Shown: positions 1 to 12,602 of the stretch, piece by piece
Position numbering within the stretch: the stretch's first letter is position 1
How the letters are laid out: every line of letters starts with the position of its first letter
Assembly: GCA_960531495.1 (NCBI GenBank)
Contig: OY482864.1
Span: forward strand, 2,781,773-2,845,772
Origin: Zeus faber
Lineage: Eukaryota; Chordata; Actinopteri; Zeiformes; Zeidae
Reading direction: 5' to 3'
Length of the DNA: 64,000 nt
Program-made: the position numbers and the translations under genes
The notes under the pieces: model-generated
Databases searched by the model: none
What the model was told of the DNA's origin: nothing
Seen by the model: only the letters and a program-made list of their open reading frames with translations

Positions 1-1252
1 TGTTCCGGATTCCCTGTGTCTTCTCAATTAACCCCTGTAAATACTCCCTAAACCATGTCTCTTGCAGTTGGGTTCCTCTTCTTGACCATCCTCCCAACAG
101 AGAAGGCTTATTCCCCTCAACTGAAAGGGTGCAGATCAGTTAAATGCAGACCTGTGGCTAACGTCCTTTCTGGAAACAATCTCACTCAGAAAAAATGCAG
201 CTGCCAATCCATCAGAGGTTTAGAATGATAATCAACAAATCTGGATAAAGATCTTCAGTATTGTTAAAACCATATGTTGTAGTTAATTAGTAACACCACA
301 TGAAAATAACCTGTTACATGTTATACTAAACCACCAATACTCAAGATATAAGTATCAAAAAACCTCTTAAAAATGTATGCGATAAAACCAAAATGAAGTG
401 AAATAATGAAAAAAATAAAGAGAATGTCCCCCACAAAATGTACCAAAAAAACATTTAAAAATTTACATTATAAATCCAGAAGAGGGAGCCAAAGTCTTCT
501 ATAAAAGCAATGAAAAATGTAGAGGAAAGTTCAAGGTAATGTATTAAGGATGTCTACCCCAATATGGGAAAATATGATGCGGGTGCTGCTATAAGAACCC
601 TTTCTAAGAAAAGGGAAGGTTCTACAATGAAGGCTGTGATTGGCTGTCCAAAAAAAATCACCTCAGAATGTGTGCTGACAGGACTACGAGCTGCGATTGA
701 GATTTTGAGTGGCTCGCGCCCATGAAAATGGCTAATCATGTAATATACCTACAACTTGATTGTAGGTATTGGAAAAGTAAAAAAATGACATGGTTAAAAT
801 GTAATTATTGTACATTTTATCAGAAAAAGGAACTTAAACAGAGCCTGATGCAAATAATCTATGTGCATATGTGTTTATGAAAGACTATGGTGTGAAAAGA
901 ATGAGTAATCATCTGTTGAATGTTGCTATAATCGGTTGGTGTGTCTTGTGTAAAAAGTTTGCCATGTGTGTTTATTGAAAATAGAGTAGTATTCCCAGGT
1001 GTAGTAAGAGACAACGGCGTGTATGTTGTAAATACTCTGAGACTGAGCAGAGCCTGGATGTGGGAAAATGTATAGCTCGTCCAGAGGGTCATCACAAAGA
1101 AATTACATACAACTTTCTAGTGTTGAGGAAGTATTATCTAGAATGAACAAAATTCTCGATATATAGCAAATAAAAGTTAAAGGAGAACTTAAGAAAATAG
1201 AGTAGAATATGTTTGAAAATGATTGAAAATGTTTGTTATATAAAGTTAGAGA
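1..1252. other. Unassigned AT-rich intergenic DNA
   Basis: No gene is recognised. The frames present are under 80 codons, lack domain-like composition and have no convincing splice context. No strong internal repeat was seen. Confidence 0.5.
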
Positions 1253-1377
1253 GGAACTAAGTCGACATGATTACTGTGGATACAGCTCTCCATCCTGTGT
1301 CATCGCAGCCTAATGCTACAACGTACCAAGTGAAGCAGAGGACTGAACAGGCAGGCAGTCCATTATAAAGTTCAAGT
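1253..1377. repeat. Tandem unit A (about 125 bp)
   Basis: This unit starts GGAACTAAG and shares a long stretch with 1686-1810: the blocks TACTGTGGATAC, CATCCT.TGTC.TCGCAGCC and CCAAGTGAAG occur in the same order and spacing in both. The two units would be directly adjacent if the LTR at 1383-1685 were removed. They are therefore a pre-existing tandem duplication later split by the LTR. The sequence family was not recognised. Confidence 0.7.
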
Positions 1378-1382
1378 GGAAC

Positions 1383-1685
1383 TGTGACAGGCTCTCCTAC
1401 AACACGCCACCCAAGTGACGTTTTCAGGGCTCTCCGGCACAGAGACACAGACGACGATGGGTTGTAGACATCAGTTTATTGTAGAGAGGAGGCTAGTTGG
1501 AATTGGCCAGAAGCAGATGGAACATGTCATGACAGGGCTCCTATCCTGAGTGTGTGTGTGGATGGGGGTTTTAACCTGCCACTTATTAGCCCAACCAACG
1601 AGCAACAGGTATGCAGCCACTCTGACCCAATTACCTAGATAGAGGTCAGGTATGGCTGCTCAAACCATCCCATCCATGTACCACA
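1383..1685 (-). mobile_element. Solo LTR, family A copy 1
   Basis: On the minus strand it begins TGTGG and ends CTGTCACA, so it has TG...CA termini. It is flanked by a perfect 5-bp duplication GGAAC (1378-1382 and 1686-1690). A minus-strand polyadenylation-type AATAAA lies at about 1475-1480. It is clearly homologous to 9779-10050 (same strand) and 52041-52311 (opposite strand), sharing blocks such as ACACGCCA.CCAAGTG and AGCAGATGGA.. No internal retroelement coding sequence adjoins it, so it is read as a solo LTR. Length, ends and a 5-bp duplication fit a Ty3/gypsy-type or related LTR element; the clade is inferred. Confidence 0.8.
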
Positions 1686-1810
1686 GGAACTTAAGCCGGC
1701 ATAACTACTGTGGATACTGCTCTTCATCCTATGTCGTCGCAGCCATATGCTGCCAAGTGAAGGAGGGAACCATACTGGCAGGGAGTTTAAAATTGGCTGA
1801 GGAATAGACA
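1686..1810. repeat. Tandem unit B (about 125 bp)
   Basis: Second copy of the unit at 1253-1377, starting GGAACTTAAGCCGG. It diverges by scattered substitutions and small gaps. Its first five bases double as the right-hand target duplication of the LTR. Confidence 0.65.
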
Positions 1811-2034
1811 ATCGCGTGTCGCTAGAGAGCCTTTAAGGCGGCAACACTTAGCCAAGGAAGTGTATATAAGTGCTTGAAAATATTGCTCTTATAACTGTAA
1901 AATAAGTTGTGTGTCTGTAATTTAGCTAGAATATTATACATGAACCACCTGGAGTGGCTCGAGGGTTAGGAACAAACACGCAGAAATAATTAGAATAACC
2001 AACGCTGGAGTGAAGGTGGTGTTAATAGTCTAGC

Positions 2035-2074
2035 AAGGCAAGAGAGAGCTGCAAAGTTAGTTGATAGACTGAAA

Positions 2075-2076
<2 letters not shown>
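2035..2076 (+). other. Gag-like fragment shared with 46783-46825
   Basis: About 40 bases closely match 46783-46825. In matching frames both read ERA(A/V)KLVDRLK. The pair is probably a remnant of one retroelement coding region, but the fragment is too short to name. Confidence 0.35.

Positions 2077-2120
<44 letters not shown>
2077..2120. repeat. (AT)n microsatellite
   Basis: Uninterrupted AT dinucleotides for about 44 bp, directly after the gag-like fragment. Confidence 0.97.
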
Positions 2121-2123
<3 letters not shown>

Positions 2124-5100
2124 CGAGTATTTACAGTTTTTTCTTATAGCCAAATATGGCCGCTCTAATGTTTATGCATAGCAAACTCCATACCCATATG
2201 TCTCACATAATTCATTGATCCTCACACTTAACTTACACCACCTATATCCTTGTAGTATCCCTGCACTCACTACAGTTGTTGTGTTATGCATTTGTTTCAT
2301 ATACTCACTCGAACAAAGAATATTTTATTGGATGTCGATCTATTGCTCACATTGATCGATTGACCATTGTAAAGAGCGGATGTATTATGAGCTGTAATAT
2401 ATTGCAACTATCTTCATTGCCAAAACTGTACACATTCCCTCCTCCTTTTTTGTTTTGTCTAAATGATTTATGTTTCTGTTGTCATTGGTCATTTTAATTG
2501 TATCTTTATGTTGTTGTTTGAAATGTATGATCTTTTAGTATTTAGTTCCTCCCTTTCTCATGTTTGTAATATGCAAATGTTGTTTCAATATTCTGAGACT
2601 CTGAGAAAAACAATTAAGATTCTAAAAATAAAAAATTAAAATAAAGGGCTTATCAATTTATGTTTTTTTGTTTCATTGTGGTGATTGGAGAAGCATTCGG
2701 TTTTTGCAAACTAACAAGACCAGTTGGAACAGTTTGAATAAGATTATAATAATAATATAGTTTACTGCACCTAATGTTAAGACCAAATTTCAAGTAGGGA
2801 TGTAGGCCTTGGGAAAAGCGCAAGTCAGAAAGTCTTTGACATCAGACAGTGGCGCCCATCCACTGTTACCCTGGGGCCACAGCTACAAGTACCTGATGAC
2901 CTCTGGACTCACAAACAAGCCAAGCCATCTTAAAACAGTATTCATGTCAGGCTGTAGTATAATGGCAAAACAGACTGCTTTTCTTGCCAACTCTTCAGTG
3001 CCACCACTGCCCGGGCCACCACAGATTCTTCTTATCAGTCACCTGATAACATCACCCAGGACACATTTTATTGTCAGGTGTGAACGGGGTCTTAGATTCC
3101 TTACTTGGCTTGGTCACAGACTGGAGACCATATAAATGCCATCTCTCTGGCCAGTTGCAAAAGAAAGTAACCTGAAGCGCTTACCCAAACTCATTCCCTA
3201 AAGTCATCATGCAACCTCGATTAGATTAGATATAAGCCTCAATCATGAACGACAATGAAAAGATTGAGCAGCACATACAACTGAAATTCACAGATGTTCT
3301 GCACACGGCTATCTTTGAGGAGAACAGATGAACAGAGTTTTGTAGTACTCCAGCACTTGCAAGAATGTATGGAATGAATCTTCCCACAATTTTCTTGTGA
3401 GATGCAAAATATCTTGCGATAATTTGACACCAAAACCTACATAAATGCTATAAAGCTCGCGACTGTTGTTGTTTGTGCAGTGAACTTGCAGCGCTTCCGT
3501 TACACTAATTGGACTCTCATAAATCTGCCACAATTCCACAAGTCGCTCCTCCATTCCAGAAGTCCACACTCGCCCACTTGTCGCTTTCTATGGCTTCGCC
3601 ATAGTGCAGGTGTGCATGATCTAATCGGCTGTTGAAAATTGCTGTTGCGATTTGAGGCTTTGACGCACACACACCAAAAGCCTTTAGAAAGACTACTCCC
3701 AATAAAATCAAACATGTTTGATTAAATCGTGACCTGGTGAATTGGGATCCTCTAGAAATAGATTTAAGTCTTTCACTCACAGATGCGTATTGATGACAGG
3801 TACGATTCTACTGCGCGACTACCCTGGACTCAAATCTATCTGAAATCGTTGCCAAATCAGCCTTGAAAATAATGCAATGTCGCCCTAGCTTAAGACTTCA
3901 CAGTTCAGTTACTTTACCTGGAAGTATCTCTGTTTTTGTGCTAATGAAATGTATTGCTGGGCTGCTGGATGGTCCCGGCGTTGGATGTCGGGTGGAGGAT
4001 ATAGCTGTAGGCTACCCATGGTGGTTGTTGTTGCTATAGTGTTGCCAAATAAATTCTCTGTTTCTTGTGTTTCTTAAAACTGTTGATTATACTGTACTGT
4101 TTAGATCATTAAACCAGTTTCCTTTCGGTTGAACTGGGATCACTGAAAATATGTTTGCTTGTGTAGTATGTTCATTTTCACTGAAGCTATTCTGCCAATT
4201 AGTGAGATGGGTTCCAGCGATCAAGGCGTGGATTTGAACAATGGATTAAAGTTAAGAGTGAACAAATCAGGGACCTTCAGGGACCATTAAGATATATGGG
4301 TGCTGAGAGAGATTCTTTTCTATTCTTGCATCTTTTCTCTGGTTTATTTGCACACAACCCTCAAGTCTGGATGCCTGCTATGGTGGTGACATGGCATATA
4401 TCTATACCAATTATGAACAGGCAGGCACATTCAGTTCAGGAAGAATTAACATTCTCTGTTTTTCGAGCACCAAAGTGCTCGAAATTTAAGAAAAGTTGCG
4501 GGAAGCCGGATGTTTCCAGCAGCTGCTCATGAGCCACAGATGCAAAATACATCAGACTGTGACCACAGGGTCTCTCTCCTGCTCGCTCTGTCTCTCTCTG
4601 GGTCTAACCCATCAAAGGACTGTGTCGGCAGATCCAAAAGAACACACTGTTCCTCCTAGGGACATTTTAAGAAGCAATTTATAAATGAGGTCGGAGGCTT
4701 TTTTTTTTCCATTTTAGTTGATTTACACTTAATTCACCAGTGTCATAAATGTCCATTGCAAGGCTCGATAACAAGAAAGCTGTAACAGCTGAACAGCAGC
4801 TGAAGTTTCTCACCTTCACAAAAAGAATGAGTAGAATTCCTCTTTGGTGTTTTTTTAACAAGAGTTTTTTAACAGGAGTGATTCTTGCATGGCAGCAAAG
4901 TCACGTCTGTTTTGGACAAGCTACGTTTTGGCTATCAAGAATAAGGGCTTGAACAGATGTTAATTGCAGATGTAAAATTTGTCACATCTTCACCATCTAT
5001 ACCATACCAAACACCAAACCCAGCAGGGGTTTGGTCTTTTGTAGATTATCGTTATTTTGTTTATATATATACAGTATATGTCTTTATATTTCTTTTCATA

Positions 5101-6249
5101 TTTCATATTCTCTCAAAGATTTGGTTGAAAAGTCTCATACCAAAACCCCAATTTGGGAGACTTGTGTAACAGACTTCACACGGCCACCCAGGAAATCCAC
5201 ACAGACACCAGAACTTCAGGTTGACTCAAGGTTACTGTCAAAAAAAATAAATCCACACATTGACAGACAGGTTGTCAGGATGGTCATAACCAAACAATTT
5301 ACTGGTTTAAAAGAATGAACGTATAATTTTTTTTCTCTTCAATGTGTATATATCATATGAAATTCTAATTGTCTGAAGCAATGGGGGGTGGGCTTGTTTA
5401 GAAACCCATAACTTGTTAGAAAATAAAAGCAGGAATTAAAATGTCCGAAGACAATTTTCTTTTACTTATTTGTTGGTTTTTTTTTTTAATAAAACCTTTT
5501 TCAATTTTAAGATCAGGGATCAGGGAAGTGGAGGCAAATTTCAAAATTACATTTTGCAGATTAAATTAGTAGGTTAATTGCTTTAATATTTACTGATACA
5601 AAAGATATAAGATACACAAGTCACGCACATAGACATGAACGTATGTGGAAAAACCTGTCCGCTGCCAATAGGAAGCAGACCGTCTTCCTGTTTCTAGTTA
5701 CTTTAGTGCAAAAAGTTTCAGCTTCACTTTCGGGTTCTGTTGAATTTACTTCGGAAACGTTCACGTATTTGACCTTATCAGTCCACCAAAAACTGTTTCT
5801 GAACAAATTTGAGATGAGAAATAAGCAATCCGATTGCTGAATCTTCACTCATATTAGATCTAAAAGGCCTAATTTAAAAGTTTGTTCCGACTTTCATAAG
5901 GCACAAGCACGCGTTGTGACAGTTTTTGTTTTATTCAATTAATGTCGGAAAATAAAATCAATGACATAAATACATCTACAATAAAAAATACGATTTTTAT
6001 TGTTTTTTATTTTTATTTGTTATATTTCATTTCCGCTGAGTGTACATGGGCTTGTCCCCACCCAGATTGATGCCAAACAAACCGGCAGACTGAAGGTTCC
6101 TCTTGTGCCGGTTAGACCCTGCCTTGAGGTAGGAGCTAAAAAACTCTCTCCAGAACGCGCTCTAAGAACTAGGACTTCTTAGTTCCTGAAGTGCGGACAC
6201 TAAAAAATGGGACGGTTCCTCCAAAAGTTCCTGCAGTGAAATATATAGA
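2121..6249. other. Unassigned intergenic DNA
   Basis: No supported gene in about 4.1 kb. Minus-strand frames at 3309-3569 and 3517-3780 contain protein-like strings but no recognisable domain. A perfect 10-bp hairpin (arms TTTCGAGCAC, 4-base loop) lies at 4461-4484. The segment 6075-6245 contains repeated GTTCCT motifs resembling 14830-14990, possibly an old MITE. Confidence 0.5.
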
Positions 6250-6497
6250 TATAAAGACTGTCTGACTATATTGTGAGCGTCTGGTTTTTCGAAAAAGGAG
6301 ATTTAACATGTTTTTTTTATAAGGGTTTAATGTTTTCCCAATTGGACTGCATTTGGCTAAAGTACAAAGCTGCAGCAGAGTGGTACGTTTGTGAATAATA
6401 TAGTGGTTAGAAAAGTTGTGCTATTAACTGTTATATATGATGGGAATCAACATTTAATAAGGCCTGGGTTAAAAAAATGGCAAACCTATCTTTTAAA
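6250..6497 (+). mobile_element. Fold-back MITE, right half
   Basis: Shares an ordered set of blocks with 26670-26832 and 41100-41267: ATTGGACTGCATTT, GCAG.AGTGGTACGTTT, ATGATGGGAA.CAACATTT and a terminal AAAAATGGC.AACCTATC followed by TTTTAA. The terminal inverted repeat ends next to TTAA. The left half seen in other copies is missing here. Confidence 0.65.
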
Positions 6498-7027
6498 CAA
6501 TGACATTCAGCAGCATGTGTCTCCTCCCCAAACTTCATCACAACTGAAGCAGTCTGTTACTACAATATGTCTGTAAAAAAGAAAAATATGTTTTTTCTGG
6601 CATGAGCCGAGAAAGGCTTGTTGTATTGATACTGTTTACGTTAGATACTGAATTGCAGATATGACTCACCAGCGATACTAATACGACAGAGTTGAGATAA
6701 ATCCGAGTTTATAATTCATTTAAAATTTCCCAAGCCTGCAGCCGGAGAGTTGACCAATTTAGAGAATTTAAGGATTACGTACACATAGGAAGACGTGAGT
6801 TTGCAATCTTCACAGGCAGCGGCGCAGGCAGAACGGCAGCCAGTCGGCCTGACTGCAGTGCTGGTCAAGCTGCTTTATGACTTCCCCTGCCAGCAGAGGC
6901 TGAGGTGACTCAAGGTGTGACTAACTGGTTAGACTAACCGCTATCGACAGTCCACATCTATGGCATGAGAACCCAGCGGGTACAATGCGAGGGGCAGGAG
7001 TAACCAAATCTGCCATCAATGTTTTCA

Positions 7028-7058
<31 letters not shown>

Positions 7059-9778
7059 TTCTCTCTCAGAGTCTTTAAAACATTATCCACTCTTCAGCTG
7101 GTGAGACAGAGGGTGGGGTGGTGCTGTTTCTGTTTGCCCGATGCCTGACACAGAACTGGAAGCCTTTGAGCCACAGGGGCCAAGTGTCTGGGGGCCTACC
7201 CAGCCCTCGTGGCATTCAGGAGGCAGCTCTGTCTGGCCCAGGTCTCTCTGGACTTGGGGCATGACAAGCTCAGGATGAAGATGATGGAGGATGTGGGCGT
7301 GTCGGACGTGGACATTTTTGGCTGGAACCGATGGACTAATGTGAATCGAAATGCAAAACCTCATGCCAGACAAACAAAAGCACACTCATGAACTCTACAG
7401 TCAAATTGTGAAGCATTGAAAAATGCTGTAGTTGTCAGTCTGGTCACATCACATCTGACAAGCGTACTGTACACGCAAAGAATGTGGGAAAGGGACTTGC
7501 GGTATTAGTGGGAGTCTGCTGTCATCGCAGAGATTGGATTGCTGGCTTTTAACTTGCACATGTCAACACCATGCACTTTAAAAAGTCCCCTTTGCGAAAT
7601 TGTTGCACTGACATGAAAAAGTACATTGGCCAATTACTGTACAGTGGCCAGCAACTGAAGGCTGTTTTCAGGTGTTAATCCTGTATTCTATATCCATGCA
7701 TTAAAACCATTACGAACAAACTATTTTGACACCTATAAATTACAGGGATTAAGCCTCGTGCTCAATGTGCAGCAGTCTCAGGTTGAGTGCGGAAATAGAA
7801 ATCCTCTCCCGCAACCCTTAATGCTGCTGGCCAATGATGAATCTTCCCACCTCCCACCTACAGCATCAAAAAATTACACTGACAGCAGTGAATCTGTGTT
7901 AATGCAGGCTCTGTTCTGTGACCCATAGAGTTTTTGTTTTTGCGCTACTCCCTACACAGCACGGGCTTGCCCTATGCTGGGAGGGAGCAGAAACTGAAAT
8001 GGAGCGTTTAGCCCAAATAACTCTATGCATATCAAATTGGTGTATGATTGGGAAACTTGGCAAAGTTACTTTTGGTACAACCAATAGCTAAATCGACATA
8101 TTTTATAAATCTTAAAAATACTTATATTCTATATTGATAAAAGTTCGGAACTTTCAACGTGGCGACTTGGCGTACATTTTTAACCATCCGTCGTGCCAGG
8201 GGTAGCGTTGCTTCCAGGTCGGGCAACAACGCTCCCTCCACAGGAAATGAAGGTCTGGCGTTTTTAGCCTATTTCAACCCAATAGGGGATAACCGTTGCA
8301 GATATTTGCAATCCAAGCTAAATTTTTGGAACCAAATTTATTTCCTTACATATTCCAACCCTAGCCTCTACGAGAGCGATGTGAGGAATTCTAAGCCATA
8401 CTATTTCGAAGGGTCATTGCGTTTGCATTGAGTGGCACATTCTTAATGATGTTGTCCTGGAGTGTTTCAGCGTTTAGAGCTGGTTTGTTGGAAATAAAAT
8501 GGTCACCTGAGGTTGTGTTGACATGTTTGTTTCTTGCAGTGTCTCTGCTACTTGCCACACGACAAGCAACAGCGAGGGGGTCAGACCAACCGCCCAGACA
8601 TTATGTGGGATCAAGCGGCTAAACCACACTAAGCCAACCAATCAGAAATGGACTAACTGGGACTGCAGGGATCTGGCTTTTTATCTGTCATAGTGCCATC
8701 AGCGGGGAGCTGGAGAGACACAACCACCTTGCGGTGCGGCGGTCTGTGATTACACTCAGCAGCTAGAGGGAAAAATCAAAGTACTGATTACATTCTGTAA
8801 CTACATGTGGGCACGGCCCCATAGCCTTAGTGGTCAGAACTGACTGACGTTCAAATGTAATGGAGGGAATTTTACAGTTGCTGCCCCCTTCTTCAGTTAA
8901 GTGATCAACCCCAAAACATCCCACTAATCAAGGATACAATATCATGGCTTTAATTCTTGAGAAGCTTTGATACTCCTCTATGTAGTTTGTCAGATTTAAT
9001 CACATTTACTCAGTCACGTCCGTCCTCCAACATCCCCTGTCATTAACGCGAGACCGTAATGGATACTCCATAAAACATCTTCACACTCATTTTTGATGTA
9101 CACCCTCCAGGGATGGAAACACAAATTATAGTCCCTTGTACAGTGTGGGAACCAATGAAAAGTCCATGAACATTGTTGGAGGTAGCCAACATGTAAAATG
9201 CAACGTAGCGATGTATGGCGCGTGCTGCCCTCTTTTCCAGGCTGTCAGTTGTATTTTATTTTTTCCCCAACTTTTTTTCATTAGCCCTTTTTGCAACAGT
9301 GCAATCTGCTCAATAGGGGGCACAAGAAATTAGAATGTATCTGTTTTGACTTATGGTAAATCATGCCAGTGTTAATCAAAATAATCTTCCTCCTAATTTG
9401 TCTCATTTCTGTTCATTTTGTTTATCTTGTTTCCTTAATCTTGCAGTGCACCCATAGTGGTGTTCACTGGAGGGGGCGTTTTTTGTTTTTTTTTGCTTTG
9501 TGGTGATGTTTTTGTGCCACACTGATGGGCTGTCACGCAGAAAAGTCCTGGCCTCAGTGTATTGCGCCTAGAGCTGCTTGGCTAGATTCAGCCACTTGTC
9601 GGAAGACTTAGCACCCACAATCCAACCAAACGCAAACAGACAGTGCAAGAATTATGAATTCAATGGCAGGCATTAATATGAACCAGTTGGACTTTTTAAT
9701 CTGTGTATGTTTTTTGTGGTGTTTCCAAGTTAAAAATGGTAACCAGTAAGTAACCAGACTGAGGACATTATAATGTAA
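6498..9778. other. Unassigned intergenic DNA
   Basis: No gene recognised. Contains the CT tract at 7029-7067. The plus-strand frame 8159-8431 is open but matches no family I know and has no splice or promoter support. Confidence 0.5.
7029..7067. repeat. (CT)n microsatellite, interrupted
   Basis: CT dinucleotides interrupted by two TTT insertions. Confidence 0.95.
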
Positions 9779-10050
9779 TCGTGGCAGTTTCGCCTACTAC
9801 ACGCCACCCAAGTGACGTTTTCAGTGTTTCTGACACACAGTTTATTGTAGGGAGTGGGCTAGATGGAATAAGCCCAGGAGCAGATGGACGTGTTATGACA
9901 AGGGCTCCTCTCCTGTGTGTGGGGATGGGAGTTTTACCTGTTGCTCGTTAGACCAACCAACGAGCAACAGGTATGCAGCCACACTGATCCTGGGCCCCAA
10001 TTACCTAGACCCAGGTTAGGTGTGGCTGCTCAAACCACATCATCCCCACA
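9779..10050 (-). mobile_element. Solo LTR, family A copy 2
   Basis: Aligns along its length with 1383-1685 in the same orientation (ACACGCCACCCAAGTGACG, TTTATTGTAG, GAGCAACAGGTATGCAGCCA). It contains a perfect 13-bp hairpin, arms CCTGTTGCTCGTT at 9937-9949 and its complement at 9959-9971. The ends are less clear than in copies 1 and 3 and no matching 5-bp duplication is evident. The right end looks rearranged, because CTGCTCAAACCACA.CATCC recurs at 10162-10181. Confidence 0.7.
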
Positions 10051-10196
10051 CCGCTTACCCCCAACACCAAACTGAGGCCAGGGAGAATCCCTAGCCTAAG
10101 CCTACACCCCCACCCCACCCCACCAAGCAGAGGAAAAAATATATTTAAAAAAAATGCCTGGACTGCTCAAACCACACCATCCACATACCACTGCAT
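10040..10196. repeat. Duplicated LTR-end segment
   Basis: The LTR terminal block recurs about 130 bp downstream at 10162-10195. A 35-bp piece at 10044-10079 (CCCCACACC..., CCAACACCAAACTGAGGC) recurs at 10555-10589. Together they suggest small local duplications after LTR insertion. Confidence 0.5.
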
Positions 10197-10199
10197 CAC

Positions 10200-12540
10200 C
10201 ATTAGCGCCATTTTTTCATATAACATTTTAAAGTCCTACTGCGTTTTTGCTCTGTCAATTCCCTGAGTCCGCTGATTTAGCACATTACTAAAGCTGAATC
10301 AAACTACTGCAAAGGGCTTTTACCACAGATAAAGACACACAAGAGAAAATTCCAGGGAAATTCTCAAAAATGTCACAACATCTCAAACCATCTGCATTTG
10401 CACTCATTTCAATAAAGACTGTTCATACCAAATTATCAAATGCAACGGACATATGACAATTGATTGAAATGGAGCTTTATTTGCTCTCAAAATCATAGTG
10501 TTGACTTCATCCCAGTGTTGCCAACTTAGCAACTTTCACTAGATTTATTGCAATCCCCACACCACATACCCCCAACACCAAACTGAGGCTTCACTAACTT
10601 AGTTTAGCTTAGTTTAGCTTAGCCTTATCACAAATCTTTTCTGACTTTTAGAGCAGCCCCCAGCAGCGTTCCATAGAAAATAGTGGGCAACACTGCTTCA
10701 CCCAACACAGTTAGCCACACAGCGAACAGCCACAGTAATATGGTCACCGTATTATTTTTTTTAAATGCTTTCCATTAGCGTGCGCTAATTATGTTCAACT
10801 GAGAAATTTGTCTGTAGCAATCATTTTGCTTGGAGGCATGAAGATTGCTAAACATGTTCAATGTCATCCAAGTGATTTGTAAATGACTCTGTGTTCCACC
10901 TGATTGGGTCGGTCTTCATATTTAAAAATCCAGGCTTTAATCCTATGTTCCCTTACTCAGAAACTGGTACATCAAACCCTTGTCCCGTTTATAGAGTCAC
11001 ATCTTTTGGAAATCTTGCCACACTGGGAATTGTTGACCCATTTCCCCCTGAAACCCAACCTCTGTGGACCCCGCATGCAGCTGGTTAGCAGCCTGTCAAC
11101 CTACGGCCTTTGACCCCACATTCAACATGGCTGCCATCTCAAGCAATTATCAGCAATTGGTCAGTTATTTTCTTTGAGCCACTGAAATTACCACTGCATT
11201 AAAGTAAGCACGCGATAAAATGTAAACGCTTCCATTTGCAGTGTTGCGTGTGTTGCACATATGGGCAAGAACCAGGCGCACATGTGCGCCCACACACACA
11301 TTAGCGTACGCTTACACATGCACGGACGTAACCCGTGTTTTGACCTTGATTATCGATCAAGTTCGCAATTTACCAAGTGAATTGTAAAACTGTCAAAAGC
11401 TCCAAGTGTAGCATTTTAATCTAAATTGGTTTTGCATTACTTTAAATTGCGCACTAATTGCTCCATTGGAAGATTTATTGTAGTCTCACTATAGTTTTAC
11501 TTTAGGGATAGTGCTATACTTGAGTAACATTATATTTTGGTAATTATATCATTAATTCATAGTTAACCTATAATAATCCTGGAACATTATCTTTATGTCT
11601 ATAACATTGCTATAATGTTATGTACTGTATAATATTTTTGAATAACTATAGTATACTCTGTTTCCCTATTCTACAAGATGATATCTTCAAAAGAACGTAT
11701 AAAAATACACAGGGCAACAACATAGTAATTCTTTACATTTTTCAATGGCATTTCTACAGTACATAATATAAGTAATACCGTAGCCCTTTTTTAATATGAC
11801 TAAATGCAGGTGGTCTATTTTAAGTCCTGCTACAACAAACAACATAGTTCAACATTCTGTCTCACTGCGCATCAGTCACTACTTTAGCTCTGCGGACTTG
11901 GTTGAGAATTTGGGAAGAATGAGTGTTTTCCTGCAGTAGCTAAGTTCCCTCTAATTTAAAACCATCTACAGTTTCCAGAAACTGTTCCATATTTATGACA
12001 CTATCCAAACAATACTCGCCACCCCCACCCCACCCCAAAGCACAAGAATGATTTTGTGCGGCTATAAAGCGATCATCTGCCATGAATGAGGGAAAAAGTG
12101 AGATGGCCAGAATGGAAGAAAGTATAATTGAGACTAATAGGTGTGTACTCGGGCCCTGTCCATTGTATTTTTGGGGATGTTCGTTTGTCGTTGGGATTCC
12201 GACAGGATCAACCCGAGAACAACTGGGAGGATCAACTAGGATGTCTCGCCCGGCATCGGCCAGGCGCGACAATGGTGTAATTTGGAGGAATTTGTGGGAT
12301 TCAAATGTGGCCAGGTTGCCAAGGGGTGGCCGTCTCTCCGTTTCCTGTGTTTCCTTGTGGGAACATTTGATCGAAACCAAAACCTCAGTCCAATATATGC
12401 ATCGCTTTGAGATTCAACATGTATAAAATGTTTTAATTGCAGTTCAACCTTCAGAAGAACCTTTAGAATACATTTTTTTCTCGCTAGTAGAACACGGAAA
12501 CAGACATAGCTGTGAATTCTAAATTTGTCAAGTGATACTA
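10200..12540. other. Unassigned intergenic DNA
   Basis: No supported gene. The minus-strand frame 11940-12380 (146 codons) and the overlapping plus-strand frame 12082-12426 have no recognisable domains and shadow each other, so neither is called. Confidence 0.45.
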
Positions 12541-12542
12541 CA

Positions 12543-12602
12543 TTAGGGTTAACCCTAACCCTAACCCTCATGTCTGTAGGTGGGTTAGGGTTAGGCTAGG
12601 GT
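12543..12602. repeat. Interstitial telomere-like repeats
   Basis: A TTAGGG unit is immediately followed by CCCTAA units (TTAGGGTTAACCCTAACCC), then about 15 bases of unrelated sequence, then GGGTTAGGGTTAGG. The tract is short and changes strand twice. Confidence 0.85.

Noticed and set aside
3309-3569. Minus frame with MEERLVELWQ, resembling a MADF-type start in Harbinger-associated proteins
   Set aside because: Similarity stops after about ten residues and the rest of the domain is not visible.
11940-12380. 146-codon minus-strand frame
   Set aside because: No recognisable domain, overlapped by a similar-sized plus frame, and no splice or promoter signals.
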